DNA of 64,000 nucleotides from Bacteroidales bacterium. GTDB lineage: Bacteria > Bacteroidota > Bacteroidia > Bacteroidales > WCHB1-69. Below are positions 6,978 through 15,576 of the stretch, one piece after another (within the stretch, counting starts at the first letter, position 1; each line of letters starts with the position of its first letter). The notes beneath the pieces are model-generated. The model ran no database searches, was not told the origin of the DNA, and saw only the letters and a list, made by a program, of their open reading frames with translations. The position numbers and the translations under genes were made by a program. The DNA is taken from assembly GCA_024685175.1 (NCBI GenBank), contig JAIKWD010000003.1, positions 1-64,000 on the forward strand, given 5' to 3'.

Positions 6978-7958
6978 TTATCGGAGGGATTTCACGATGG
7001 CCTCCACTTCGCGCAGGTAATCGCGCTTATGCTCTTGAGGAGCATAGACAAAACCATCTATGGTGATGCATTGGTTCGTCGAGGAATTGAGGAAGGTGTA
7101 ACTGTAGAAGGGACCTCCCATCTTGTCACGGACGGAAGCCCATAAACCTCTAAGTTCCACACCTTTATGATAATTCAACTGAAGATCTTGGACCAATGGG
7201 AAACCTTCCATGTCGGCTACAATCGGGTAAGCCCCTTGCACGGCACCCGCAATATAAGCTTTGGTTATACTATCGCGAACGGCCACAATCTTTTTAGCAT
7301 TGATATTGTAAGCTGGTGTTTGGTAAATCATGACGAAACGGTCGTTTTTCGGGGTACGATAGCAGAGCCACAGGAAGTCTTTCTCCTCACGACCAACGAA
7401 ATAATCAGCGGGGATGGTCATGGAGATGCCAAATTTATCTTTTATCTGCTTCTCCACTTTAGGATTGTTGAGTTTTCTTTGGGCATTCTGAAGTCGTACA
7501 ATGTCATTGTTGTAGAGCGCTTTGACTATTTCATCCTTATGTTGTAGGAACAATGCGAGGCAGGAATCCTGGTTGTTGCCTTTGATTTTCACCATAATTT
7601 GCGGGTTGGTGAACGGGTTTCGTTGCAACTCGAAGAAATTACCTGAATAATGTTGTTTACAGTCAAACTGTACAATATTCCTATGCCGCTGAAATGAGGC
7701 CATAAAGTCCTTATTGCTGCATTGGATCACATCAAACATCGGTTCTATCTGGTTGATGGCAGGCTGGGGTTGCTGCAAAACACCATAGATAGCCTTCATG
7801 GCCGCCGGTGTCCAATAGACTGAATCAATGGCTAGAATCATCTCCCCTGCCTTACCCGTAGAGAAGTTGTCAGACTTGAATGTTGGGGTTGTTTTATGCT
7901 TACAGGCGCCGAAAACCAACAGCGTCATAGCAATGAATAGATAGGTCAATTTTTTCAT
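6978..7958 (-). CDS. DUF4837 family lipoprotein
   Basis: A 326-residue lipoprotein of the DUF4837 family, function unknown. The start at 7958 gives a typical signal (MKKLTYLFIAM...) with a lipobox ending VFGAC; an upstream extension in the frame would cover the promoter region and lacks signal character. The mature part begins with a long Lys/Thr/Ser linker, then conserved-looking stretches such as MILAIDSVYW and VGREEKDFLWLCYRTPKNDRF. It lies just upstream of the sigma factor gene on the same strand (about 54 bases), so it may be part of the same transcript. It would be anchored in an envelope membrane facing the periplasm. Confidence 0.75.
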   Translation of the reverse strand: MKKLTYLFIAMTLLVFGACKHKTTPTFKSDNFSTGKAGEMILAIDSVYWTPAAMKAIYGVLQQPQPAINQIEPMFDVIQCSNKDFMASFQRHRNIVQFDCKQHYSGNFFELQRNPFTNPQIMVKIKGNNQDSCLALFLQHKDEIVKALYNNDIVRLQNAQRKLNNPKVEKQIKDKFGISMTIPADYFVGREEKDFLWLCYRTPKNDRFVMIYQTPAYNINAKKIVAVRDSITKAYIAGAVQGAYPIVADMEGFPLVQDLQLNYHKGVELRGLWASVRDKMGGPFYSYTFLNSSTNQCITIDGFVYAPQEHKRDYLREVEAIVKSLR

Positions 7959-7981
7959 AATGGCACATTTTTTGAAGAGTA

Positions 7982-8007
7982 CAAAAATACAAAAAATAGT
8001 ATCTTTG
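7982..8007. promoter_or_regulatory. Divergent promoters of the DUF4837 gene and dprA
   Basis: CAAAAATA at 7982-7989 reads TATTTTTG on the minus strand towards the DUF4837 gene; TATCTTTG at 8000-8007 points to dprA. Both fit the TAnnTTTG -7 box and they are ten bases apart. Confidence 0.6.
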
Positions 8008-8036
8008 CAACTTGAAAACAAAAAAGAAATCAGACC

Positions 8037-9140
8037 ATGGAATATTCCGAGGATTTTTATAGGCTTGCCCTAATACGGCAGGAGGGATTCGGTCCGGCCA
8101 CGCTCAAGAAGATATTGCAACTGGCAGGCTCCGCTACGCTGGCATTCACCAATCCCACCTCCTGGATGTCGCATATTCGCAAACGTAAAAGGGCGGTCTC
8201 CGCACTCCACATCAACGATACAATTCGTCGTGAAGTGGATCAAGAGTTGCGTTTAATGTCCACGAGAGACATACATCTTTGTTTTTTCCAAGACAAAGAG
8301 TACCCTTATCGGCTCAAATCATGTCCGGACAGCCCCCTTGCTTTCTACTACAAGGGAGATGGGGACTTTAACAAGCCACGAACCATAGCTCTCGTAGGCA
8401 CTCGCGATGCCACAGAGTACGGTCGCCGATGCGTAAACAAGATATTACTTGAGCTACGTGATGCCGACGTAGTCACCGTCAGTGGCCTCGCCTATGGCAT
8501 CGATACTGAGGTTCATGCCCAATCCATCAATAACGGCTTACGCACCATTGCAGTTTTAGGCAGTGGTCTGGGAAATGTCTACCCTAAGCAGAATGAGAAA
8601 CTGGCACATGACATTGTGTCACACGGTGGAAGCCTCATCAGCGAATTCCGTTATGACGCGCAACCCGACCGTCTCAACTTTCCGAAGCGCAACCGCATCA
8701 TCGCCGGGTTGGCAGATGCGACCATCGTCGTAGAAAGCGGCGAGAAAGGGGGTAGTATCATAACGGCCCACATTGCCCAATCCTACAATCGCGACGTGTT
8801 CGCCGTGCCAGGCCGCATCACCGATCAGAGCCACGACGGCTGTCACAACCTCATCCGTCAAAATATCGCCGCCATCGTTACCTCTGGCAACGACATTCTT
8901 GACCTCATGAATTGGAACAAGACACAAACTGCCATACAGACTCAATTGTTCGTAGATCTCTCCGATGAGGAGACCCTGCTCGTGGAAACCATTCGCAACG
9001 CCGGTGCGGTTTCTCTGGACAAAATCTCCGAACAATTCCCAAACTACACACCCTCAAAATTGGCCGGTTTATTGCTAGGATTAGAGCTGAAAAGTGTAAT
9101 TACCTGTAAACCAGGTAAATATTATTCCATTCGCATCTAA
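8037..9140 (+). CDS. dprA: DNA processing protein DprA
   Basis: A 367-residue DprA/Smf protein, which binds single-stranded DNA during natural transformation and loads RecA. An N-terminal helix-hairpin-helix-like part (about 1-75, RQEGFGPATLKKIL) precedes the Rossmann fold with the family motifs GTRDATEYGRR, SGLAYGIDTEVHAQS, VLGSGLGNVYPKQN, FPKRNRIIAGL and ESGEKGGSIITA. The C-terminal 60 residues (ETIRNAGAVSLDKIS...) form a winged-helix-like DML1 domain. Length is normal. It stands alone with its own promoter, divergent from the DUF4837 gene. DprA is widely conserved and does not by itself prove competence. Confidence 0.95.
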   Translation: MEYSEDFYRLALIRQEGFGPATLKKILQLAGSATLAFTNPTSWMSHIRKRKRAVSALHINDTIRREVDQELRLMSTRDIHLCFFQDKEYPYRLKSCPDSPLAFYYKGDGDFNKPRTIALVGTRDATEYGRRCVNKILLELRDADVVTVSGLAYGIDTEVHAQSINNGLRTIAVLGSGLGNVYPKQNEKLAHDIVSHGGSLISEFRYDAQPDRLNFPKRNRIIAGLADATIVVESGEKGGSIITAHIAQSYNRDVFAVPGRITDQSHDGCHNLIRQNIAAIVTSGNDILDLMNWNKTQTAIQTQLFVDLSDEETLLVETIRNAGAVSLDKISEQFPNYTPSKLAGLLLGLELKSVITCKPGKYYSIRI

Positions 9141-9141
9141 T

Positions 9142-9169
9142 TTTTTTTCATATCAACGTATGAAAAAAA
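9142..9169. terminator. AT-rich perfect hairpin after dprA
   Basis: An 11-bp perfect inverted repeat (TTTTTTTCATA and its complement around a 6-base loop) begins directly after the dprA stop. It has almost no G or C, so it would be a weak terminator; it also abuts the ferredoxin promoter. Confidence 0.35.
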
Positions 9170-9174
9170 TAATG

Positions 9175-9182
9175 TATTTTTG
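9175..9182 (+). promoter_or_regulatory. -7 box of the ferredoxin gene
   Basis: TATTTTTG fits TAnnTTTG and lies 33 bases before the ATG at 9216. Confidence 0.55.
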
Positions 9183-9215
9183 CCCCATTAATAAAACAAC
9201 AAAAACTAAACAAAA

Positions 9216-9386
9216 ATGGCTTACAAAATTAATCCCGATCTTTGCGCCGCTTGTGGCACATGCCAAGGTGAATGCCCTCAAGAAGCTATTTCTGAAGGTG
9301 CTGCGTATTCCATCAACCCTGATCTCTGCATCGAATGTGGCGCTTGCGCCGACGTTTGTCCGTGCGAGGCTATCAGTCTGGAGTAA
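9216..9386 (+). CDS. 2[4Fe-4S] bacterial-type ferredoxin (56 aa)
   Basis: A 56-residue ferredoxin, too short for most gene-calling cut-offs. It carries two cluster-binding motifs of the CxxCxxCxxxCP type: CAACGTCQGECP and CIECGACADVCP, separated by the usual linker with a repeated INPDLC segment, so the two halves are internal duplicates. Such proteins carry electrons at low potential between oxidoreductases such as pyruvate:ferredoxin oxidoreductase and hydrogenase or Rnf, which fits an anaerobic or fermentative Bacteroidales. It has its own promoter box and terminator and so is a single-gene transcript. Confidence 0.95.
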   Translation: MAYKINPDLCAACGTCQGECPQEAISEGAAYSINPDLCIECGACADVCPCEAISLE

Positions 9387-9413
9387 TAATCCGCTTAGAT
9401 TGTGTGAAAAAGA

Positions 9414-9447
9414 AAAAGGATGACCATTAACGGTCATCCTTTTTTTA
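9414..9447. terminator. Intrinsic terminator between the ferredoxin and ompH genes
   Basis: AAAAAGGATGACC, a 6-base loop and the complementary GGTCATCCTTTTTTT form a strong stem with a T tract. It can end the ferredoxin transcript and, in the other direction, the long envelope operon. Confidence 0.85.
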
Positions 9448-9465
9448 TGGTTTAAAGTTATCGAT

Positions 9466-9975
9466 TTACTCTTTATCCTTAATGCCTAGTTGGGCTCTCA
9501 CGGCTTTGGTAAGGTCGTCGCTGTCGGCATAGAAGGCCAATGTAGAAATATCAAAGATATAGGTATATTTCCCGTTTTTGGCCACCACTTTAATAGCTTC
9601 GAGTAATTTTTCCTGGAAAGGCTTGAGCAACTCAAGTTGCTTGGTCTGCAGTTCTTGTTCGCTGTTACTGGCAAACTCCTGAAGACGGGCATAGAGCTTG
9701 GTCAATTCGTCTTCCTTGACTTTCAGCATGGCGCTGGAAGCACCTGAGTTGGCTAAACGGAGATAGTCAGCCTCTTTGCTCTTGATTTCATTTGCCATTT
9801 GTTGTCCGGCATCCTCCAACTCTTGTTGCAGGCTCAGCAGGTTGGTCTGCGCCGTGTCAATGCCAGGTATATCCTTCATGATGGAGGCATAGTCCACGTG
9901 GCCAAACTTGGCTTTTTGCGCAAATCCCGTGACTGAGAAAGCGAGGACGATCAGTATGATGAAGTATTTTTTCAT
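9466..9975 (-). CDS. OmpH/Skp-like periplasmic chaperone, copy 1
   Basis: A 169-residue protein of the OmpH/Skp family, trimeric 'jellyfish' chaperones that hold unfolded outer-membrane proteins in the periplasm. A signal peptide (cleavage after VTGFAQ, about residue 20) is followed by the short beta start KFGHVDYASIMKDIPGID, a long helical hairpin (about 45-115) and a C-terminal beta part KYTYIFDISTLAFYAD. It is the last of three tandem paralogues downstream of bamA; the spacing to the next copy is ten bases. The acidic C-terminus and the absence of Cys are normal. Confidence 0.85.
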   Translation of the reverse strand: MKKYFIILIVLAFSVTGFAQKAKFGHVDYASIMKDIPGIDTAQTNLLSLQQELEDAGQQMANEIKSKEADYLRLANSGASSAMLKVKEDELTKLYARLQEFASNSEQELQTKQLELLKPFQEKLLEAIKVVAKNGKYTYIFDISTLAFYADSDDLTKAVRAQLGIKDKE

Positions 9976-9985
9976 AGCCGTATCC

Positions 9986-10483
9986 TTATTTTATTCCAAG
10001 TTCTTTCTTTACAAGCGGAGTGATATCTTCACCTTCATCGTAATAGAGCAAGAGTTTCGTGTCGAAAATATAGGCGAAGCCTTGGGCTTTAGCTACCTTG
10101 TTGATTGCATTTTGGATGGCATCCTGAAAAGGTTTGGCCAGCTCATATTGTTTTTCTTCAAGATCGCTTTGCACATCGGATTGAAACTTTTGAATACGGG
10201 TGGCAAGATCTTGCAGCTCCTGCTCGCGAACTTGGCGAACAGCGGAAGACATAGTGCCCACTTCGCGATCGAATTTGTCTTTCTTTTGTTGATATTCTGT
10301 CATCATGCTTTCGTACATGCTCTGCAGTTCTGTTTGATAAGCCTGAAGTTTGATTTGGAGAGAATCCACGCCAGGCATAACTTCCAGAATCGAGCTGGAA
10401 TTGACGTGACCATACTTTTGTGCATCAGCAGTGCCAATGGTGAATAATAAAGCAGCTGCTACGAGAAATAAGATCTTTTTCAT
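9986..10483 (-). CDS. OmpH/Skp-like periplasmic chaperone, copy 2
   Basis: A 165-residue OmpH/Skp paralogue. The start at 10483 gives a clean signal peptide (MKKILFLVAAALLFTIGTADA); an in-frame extension upstream lacks signal character. After it come KYGHVNSSSILEVMPGVDS, a Gln/Glu-rich helical hairpin, and the C-terminal AKAQGFAYIFDTKLLLYYD, the same pattern as its two neighbours. The three copies share the motif Y-IFDT/S near the end but differ strongly elsewhere, which suggests an old duplication with split clients rather than a recent one. Confidence 0.85.
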   Translation of the reverse strand: MKKILFLVAAALLFTIGTADAQKYGHVNSSSILEVMPGVDSLQIKLQAYQTELQSMYESMMTEYQQKKDKFDREVGTMSSAVRQVREQELQDLATRIQKFQSDVQSDLEEKQYELAKPFQDAIQNAINKVAKAQGFAYIFDTKLLLYYDEGEDITPLVKKELGIK

Positions 10484-10523
10484 TGATAGTATTTTTATTT
10501 TGTAAAATTCCACTTTTTAAATA

Positions 10524-11054
10524 TTAATCATCCAATTCCGAATTAACGGAAACGCCTAGTTTTTGCAATATAATCGTATTGATATCCCATTTGGGATCTG
10601 CGTAGATAATTGTCATCTCTCCGGCGGTGTCGAAGACGAAGGCAAAACCTTTTTCTTTGGCATAATCATTAACTGTGGAGATAACTCTGTCTTGAATTGG
10701 CTTCACAAGCTCTTCTCTCTTCTTAAAGAGGTCGCCGTTCTGGCCAAAACGTTTCTTTTGCAATTCCTTAGCGGCACGTTCCTGTGCGATAATAGCCTCT
10801 TCCCTATTCTTCTTGATTTGATCGGGCATCGTGATTGCCTCCACTTGGTACTTCTTGTACATGGAATCGATGGCGGCAAACTTAGCTTCTATCTCGCGTT
10901 GCCATTGTACGGCGACACGATCCAATTCAGCTTGTGCTTCTTTGTATTCCGACATATTGGAAAGGATGTACTCGGAATTGATATAAGCGTATTTCTGACC
11001 AAAACTTGTGAAGGCCAAAAGAACGATTGCTGCGGATAATAATAATTTTTTCAT
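10524..11054 (-). CDS. OmpH/Skp-like periplasmic chaperone, copy 3
   Basis: A 176-residue OmpH/Skp paralogue, the first of the three after bamA (53-base gap). The ATG at 11054 opens a signal peptide ending in FTSFGQ; the mature protein begins KYAYINSEYILSNMSEYKEA, followed by a Lys/Glu/Gln-rich coiled segment and AKEKGFAFVFDTAGEMTIIYAD. It keeps the family fold but its tail (VSVNSELDD) is longer and more acidic than in the other two. Position next to bamA, as in many Bacteroidota and in Porphyromonas, supports a role in delivering barrels to the BAM complex. Confidence 0.85.
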   Translation of the reverse strand: MKKLLLSAAIVLLAFTSFGQKYAYINSEYILSNMSEYKEAQAELDRVAVQWQREIEAKFAAIDSMYKKYQVEAITMPDQIKKNREEAIIAQERAAKELQKKRFGQNGDLFKKREELVKPIQDRVISTVNDYAKEKGFAFVFDTAGEMTIIYADPKWDINTIILQKLGVSVNSELDD

Positions 11055-11107
11055 AGTGCTATAAATGATGATTTGGTCTAACGAAGACAATTCTTTTTTA
11101 TTATAGT

Positions 11108-13732
11108 TTAATCAATGGATTGGTTGATGGAAATATGGAACTTGCTACCGCTAGGTCCATTGGTTCTGCCCGGCACCTCATCGAAGCCGTAGCCCCAGTC
11201 AAAACCCAGAAGGCCGAACATCGGCAAATACACGCGCACACCCAAACCGGCAGACTTGTACATGTCAAAAGGATTATATTGCCGCTTGTCAATCCAGCCT
11301 TTACCCGCCTCCACAAAGGCAAGCACATAGACTGTGGCGGATGGATTAAGCGTGATGGGATAACGAAGTTCGGCAGTGAACTTGTTATAAATACTAGCAC
11401 CGATATCCGTTCCATCTTGATACGGTGACAGATAAGCATCGTCGTAACCACGCATGCCTATAATCTCACGACCATCATAGGAATAGTTTGACAGACCGTC
11501 GCCACCCAAATAGAAACGGCCGAAGGGACTGATGCCGATATCTTTGTTGTAACATCCCATGAAGCCCATCTTGAAGCGCACATTCAACACAAGGTTGTCC
11601 ACAATACGGGTAAACCAAGAGGCGTTGAACTTCCACTTGTGGAACTCGAGCCATTTGTACTTCTCCTGCTGGCTGGCGTTCGCATAGTCCTTATGGCTCA
11701 TCAATGAGAACGGCGGGGTGAGTTGCATACTGAAGGTAATGCTGGAACCCTCGCGCGGATAGATTGGGGCATTCACGGAGTTGCGCGACAGCGAGAATAT
11801 ATAACTGATGCTGTTGGCGTAACCATTGCTAAAGACATAGTAGCCAGACCAATTGGTCACTGTGTAATATTCGTAAGAGAGGGTGTGCGACATCTGGAAA
11901 TAGTCGTCAGGCCATTTAAGTTTAGAGGCCAGTGACAAGGAGGCGCCTGCAATACTCGAAGAGCTGTAGGTCTCATCGCGTTTGGTCTTTCCATTGGTCT
12001 GCTTCTGGTAGTAGATGCCAGCCGTTAGCGCATTGGGCTTCTTGCCCCCAAGCCACGGCTCTGTAAACGACATATTGTAGTATTGATACCATGTACCATT
12101 GGTAGACACATTCAAGGCCAATCTTTGTCCATCGCCACCAGGAATGGGCGTCCAGGCGTCTTTCTTAAACAACTTGTAGGTGGAGAAGTTGTTGAAGGCG
12201 ATACCCGCCGTGATGACAAAGCCCGTAGCACCATAACCGGCACTCAACGACAGTTGGTCGGAGGAGGTCTCCTCCACAACATAGTTGATGTCCACCGTAC
12301 CGTCCGCCTCGTTAGGCTTGGGTAGCACATTCATCTTCTCTTGGTTGAAATAGCCCAATGACATGAGCACTTGTTGGGTACGGATAATATCTGCACGATT
12401 GAACAACTGTCCAGGGATTGTGGTGATCTCGCGCATGATGACGTTGTCATTAGTCTTTGTATTGCCTGAGATGGTAATCTTGTTGTAGCGGGCCTGTTTA
12501 CCCTCGCGGATACGAATCTCGATATCGATGGAGTCGTTCTCGATAGCCACTTCCACTGGGTTGGCGGAGAAGAACAAGTAACCATTGTTCATATACAGAG
12601 AGGCGATGTCGTCGCCTTCCTCCTTCATCGTGAGACTCTTGTTGAGCAGGGTCTGGTTGTACACATCACCCTTTTCTATGCCGAGCAGCTGCTTGAGCAG
12701 TGTGGTGGGATAGACAGTATTGCCGACAAAGTTGATATTGCGGAAATAGTATTTAGGTCCCTCGTTCACATCAATGTCAATGTGCACGTCATGACCATCC
12801 ATGTAGAACGAGTCCTTCACGATGACGGCGTCACGGTAGCCCAGTTCGTTGTATCGATCGATGAGCTTGACCTTGTCGTCCTCATAGGACTCTTTGATGA
12901 ATTTCGATTTCTTGAAGATACGCAACTTTACGCGGTCGGCGAAGTAATCGTCCAAGTGGTCCTTGATGTCTTTCGACTCGTAGTAGCCGGGATGCTTGGC
13001 GCAATAGGCGATAGCGGTATCCATCTTGTACATCGGCATAAAGCGGAATTTCTCCTTTGTCTCCTTCATGGAACGCAGCAACACAGCATCCGTGACACCT
13101 TCGTTTCCCGTGATGTTGATCTTGCTGATTTTGACCTTCTTGGATTTCTTGATGTCGAACAAGAGGCTCTTGGCATTCTTGATTTTCTCATCCTCGATTT
13201 CCTGCACGTCAACCTGGCAGTTATAGAAGCCTTTGTCTATGTAATACTTGCGGATGGTATTGGCGCAGACGGTCTTCATATTGTCGTTGATGATATTGCC
13301 TTGGGAGATGTGGAGTTTCTCGCGCAGGTCGTTTTCTTCGCTCTTGGTCGTGCCCTTGAAGCCGAAAGAGAGGAGTCGGGCACGATCTTCGAGACGGACG
13401 TCAAGGAAAGCGATATCACCGCTGATACGGGTGATGGAGATCTCGACATCGTCATAAAGACCTGTCTTCCAGAGGTTTTTTATACTTTGGGAAATTTTCT
13501 CGCCCGGTATGTCGATGCGGTCGCCCACATGGAAGGCAAGCAACCGTTGTTCAAGTGGGGCCGTGCCGGAGGAAGTTATACCGCCAATCTCATACGTTTT
13601 GGGTGCGGAATAGTCAACCTTGATGGGTTCCGACGGCCCATCATTGCCCACCACAACTTGTCCGTAACCTATTGAGGTACAGACCAGAAGGAGGATTGAC
13701 AATCCTATTGCGGCACGTTTGAAAAAATTCAT
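11108..13732 (-). CDS. bamA: Outer-membrane protein assembly factor BamA (Omp85)
   Basis: An 874-residue Omp85 protein, the core of the BAM complex that inserts beta-barrel proteins into the outer membrane. A signal peptide (about 1-24) is followed by POTRA repeats over about residues 45-480 and a 16-strand barrel over about 490-874. Barrel hallmarks such as the SLSAGYGATGFVITAGIAF start and the late RYPITLNPSATVYVLAFVEAG strand are present. The chain ends KFHISINQSID, two or three residues past the usual aromatic end. It sits in the operon porG-uppS-bamA-ompH, a clear assembly-line of envelope genes. Confidence 0.95.
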   Translation of the reverse strand: MNFFKRAAIGLSILLLVCTSIGYGQVVVGNDGPSEPIKVDYSAPKTYEIGGITSSGTAPLEQRLLAFHVGDRIDIPGEKISQSIKNLWKTGLYDDVEISITRISGDIAFLDVRLEDRARLLSFGFKGTTKSEENDLREKLHISQGNIINDNMKTVCANTIRKYYIDKGFYNCQVDVQEIEDEKIKNAKSLLFDIKKSKKVKISKINITGNEGVTDAVLLRSMKETKEKFRFMPMYKMDTAIAYCAKHPGYYESKDIKDHLDDYFADRVKLRIFKKSKFIKESYEDDKVKLIDRYNELGYRDAVIVKDSFYMDGHDVHIDIDVNEGPKYYFRNINFVGNTVYPTTLLKQLLGIEKGDVYNQTLLNKSLTMKEEGDDIASLYMNNGYLFFSANPVEVAIENDSIDIEIRIREGKQARYNKITISGNTKTNDNVIMREITTIPGQLFNRADIIRTQQVLMSLGYFNQEKMNVLPKPNEADGTVDINYVVEETSSDQLSLSAGYGATGFVITAGIAFNNFSTYKLFKKDAWTPIPGGDGQRLALNVSTNGTWYQYYNMSFTEPWLGGKKPNALTAGIYYQKQTNGKTKRDETYSSSSIAGASLSLASKLKWPDDYFQMSHTLSYEYYTVTNWSGYYVFSNGYANSISYIFSLSRNSVNAPIYPREGSSITFSMQLTPPFSLMSHKDYANASQQEKYKWLEFHKWKFNASWFTRIVDNLVLNVRFKMGFMGCYNKDIGISPFGRFYLGGDGLSNYSYDGREIIGMRGYDDAYLSPYQDGTDIGASIYNKFTAELRYPITLNPSATVYVLAFVEAGKGWIDKRQYNPFDMYKSAGLGVRVYLPMFGLLGFDWGYGFDEVPGRTNGPSGSKFHISINQSID

Positions 13733-13772
13733 TCTTTTTTAGAGAAAATTGGCAGCAAAAATAATGAAAAAA

Positions 13773-14516
13773 TCAATGTTCTCGGACCTGTTCGCCCGTT
13801 TTTCCGAAGCGGCGTTCGCGGGATTGGAACTGGGTTACGATTTCGCGCAGATGTTCCTTACGAAAATCGGGCCACATAGTAGGGATGAAGAAGAGTTCGG
13901 TGTAGGCGAGCTGCCAGAGCAGGAAGTTGCTGATGCGGGTCTCTCCGCCGGTGCGGATGAGGATGTCGGGGTCGGGCACGTTGGGAAGGTAGAGATGTCG
14001 GGTCACGGTGTCGGGTTGGACATCTTCGGGGGACAGCTGTCCGGCTTGCACTTTGCGGGCGATGGACTGGGCGGCGCGGGCGAGTTCCACCCGTCCGCTG
14101 TAGCTGAGGGCCAGGATGACGGTGAGCCCGTCGTTGCCCGCCGTCGAGTCGATGGCGGCCTGCATCGCTTCGCGGCAAGTCTCAGGAAGATCTTCAACAC
14201 GGCCTTCCACCAGCAGTCGCACGTGATTCTTCATCAGGGATTCGAGTTCGTTGTGCACTGACTGTACGAGCAATCCCATCAACAGTTCCACTTCTTCTTT
14301 GGGACGATTCCAGTTCTCCGTGGAGAAAGTATAGAGGGTAAGATAGCGTATGCCCAACTCGGCGGCGCCTTCGATGACGCTTTTGACGGCTTCGATGCCG
14401 GCCTTGTGGCCAAACGAGCGTTCATGACCATGTTGTTGGGCCCATCTTCCGTTGCCATCCATGATGACAGCCACGTGTTTTGGGATTCCAACCACTTGGG
14501 AATTTGCTTTTTCCAT
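13773..14516 (-). CDS. uppS: Isoprenyl (undecaprenyl diphosphate) synthase
   Basis: A 247-residue cis-prenyltransferase that extends farnesyl diphosphate with isopentenyl units to the C55 carrier used for peptidoglycan, O-antigen and other glycans. The motifs are complete: VAVIMDGNGRWA with the catalytic Asp, the HKAGIEAVK helix, LYTFSTENWNRPKEE and the C-terminal RTGGETRISNFLLWQLAYTE. It starts three bases after the porG stop and ends 40 bases before bamA, so it belongs to the envelope operon. The substrate chain length is taken from the family. Confidence 0.95.
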   Translation of the reverse strand: MEKANSQVVGIPKHVAVIMDGNGRWAQQHGHERSFGHKAGIEAVKSVIEGAAELGIRYLTLYTFSTENWNRPKEEVELLMGLLVQSVHNELESLMKNHVRLLVEGRVEDLPETCREAMQAAIDSTAGNDGLTVILALSYSGRVELARAAQSIARKVQAGQLSPEDVQPDTVTRHLYLPNVPDPDILIRTGGETRISNFLLWQLAYTELFFIPTMWPDFRKEHLREIVTQFQSRERRFGKTGEQVREH

Positions 14517-14519
14517 ATT

Positions 14520-15425
14520 CTAATGTCTTTTTCTAGGTAGTTTGAGGCGGCAGGCGCGGTCTTCGTTACCGAACTTCACCGTCATGGTGATGCCGGCGAA
14601 GGAGTAGGCGTCATGCGTCGTCTCGTTGCCGCGGGCATGGCCGGACACATGGGTAGCAAGAGGGGTGCCTTCACTGTCAACCAGCTCAGGGGAGCGGTCG
14701 GCAAGGCGCGCCACCAGATCGCCATAGTTCTCGCGCAACAAGTCGTTGTCATAGTAGCGTCCTCCCACATCGTCTATGTAGTCGGTGAAGGTCCAGCGAA
14801 GTCCCCACTCGGCGCCGATGGAGAAATAGCGTCCCATCGTAAATTTGATGCCTATGCCGAAAGGCAGGGCTACAGAAGTGAGTGAATAGGGTTTGGGGCC
14901 TCCTTCGAGGCCTTGTCCTTCGGTGCCCATACTATGCAATTCAAAAGTCTGCGGCTGCTCGTCGACTATCAGCGATGCCTGCGGGTTGAAGGAGAAGACT
15001 GTCAATCCGGCAAAGATATAGGGCGAGAACCGATTTTTGCCTGTGGTGTTGTATAATTCAAAGAAATTGAGCTCAATTTCGGCTGAAAACTCGGTGATCG
15101 GGGAAGAGAAGCTGAGGTTGCGTTCCGCCATATCGGTGCCCACGTCGGTGGAGGAGACCTTGCCGAAGAGGAAGTCGGCCTTCACAGCGAGGCGGGGCGA
15201 GATGTTATAGCGGTACATAAAGCCGCCCGCGAAATGCAACTGGTTGAGAGCAGGATCTTTAAGATTTAATTTAAAAAGTTTCTTTTGGTTCAGGTCTCCC
15301 AAATAGAACATACCGCCCACACAAGCGCCGAACTCAGAGTTCTGGGCTTGGAGTATGCGGCTGGGCATAACCAGCAACGGCATTAGTAACAGGAAGATAT
15401 ATGTTAATCGAAACTTTCTTCGCAT
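14520..15425 (-). CDS. porG: PorG-like T9SS outer-membrane protein (DUF6089)
   Basis: A 301-residue outer-membrane beta-barrel of the DUF6089 family. A signal peptide (to about residue 27) is followed by the typical opening ACVGGMFYLGDLNQKK and the segment MYRYNISPRLAVKADFLFGKVSS. In Porphyromonas gingivalis the DUF6089 protein beside uppS and bamA is PorG, a T9SS component linked to the PorK/PorN ring; family and gene order both match here. It is the first gene of the operon, so T9SS and BAM parts are co-expressed. A basic tail (RACRLKLPRKRH) ends the chain. The call rests on family plus synteny, not on catalytic residues. Confidence 0.75.
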   Translation of the reverse strand: MRRKFRLTYIFLLLMPLLVMPSRILQAQNSEFGACVGGMFYLGDLNQKKLFKLNLKDPALNQLHFAGGFMYRYNISPRLAVKADFLFGKVSSTDVGTDMAERNLSFSSPITEFSAEIELNFFELYNTTGKNRFSPYIFAGLTVFSFNPQASLIVDEQPQTFELHSMGTEGQGLEGGPKPYSLTSVALPFGIGIKFTMGRYFSIGAEWGLRWTFTDYIDDVGGRYYDNDLLRENYGDLVARLADRSPELVDSEGTPLATHVSGHARGNETTHDAYSFAGITMTVKFGNEDRACRLKLPRKRH

Positions 15426-15456
15426 TCTGTCGGTTCTGTGATCCTATTAAACGCCG

Positions 15457-15512
15457 CAAAAATAAAAAAATTACATGATACGTGATGAAATATGAAAAAA
15501 AGTGTATTTTTG
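15457..15512. promoter_or_regulatory. Divergent promoters of the porG-bamA operon and infC
   Basis: CAAAAATA at 15457-15464 reads TATTTTTG towards porG; TATTTTTG at 15505-15512 points to infC. The infC leader is about 60 bases long. Confidence 0.6.
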
Positions 15513-15576
15513 CCGCCCTTAAAAATACTATAAATAAAGTTATTACAAAGAAATAAAAACAAAAAAGAAAGGAGCC

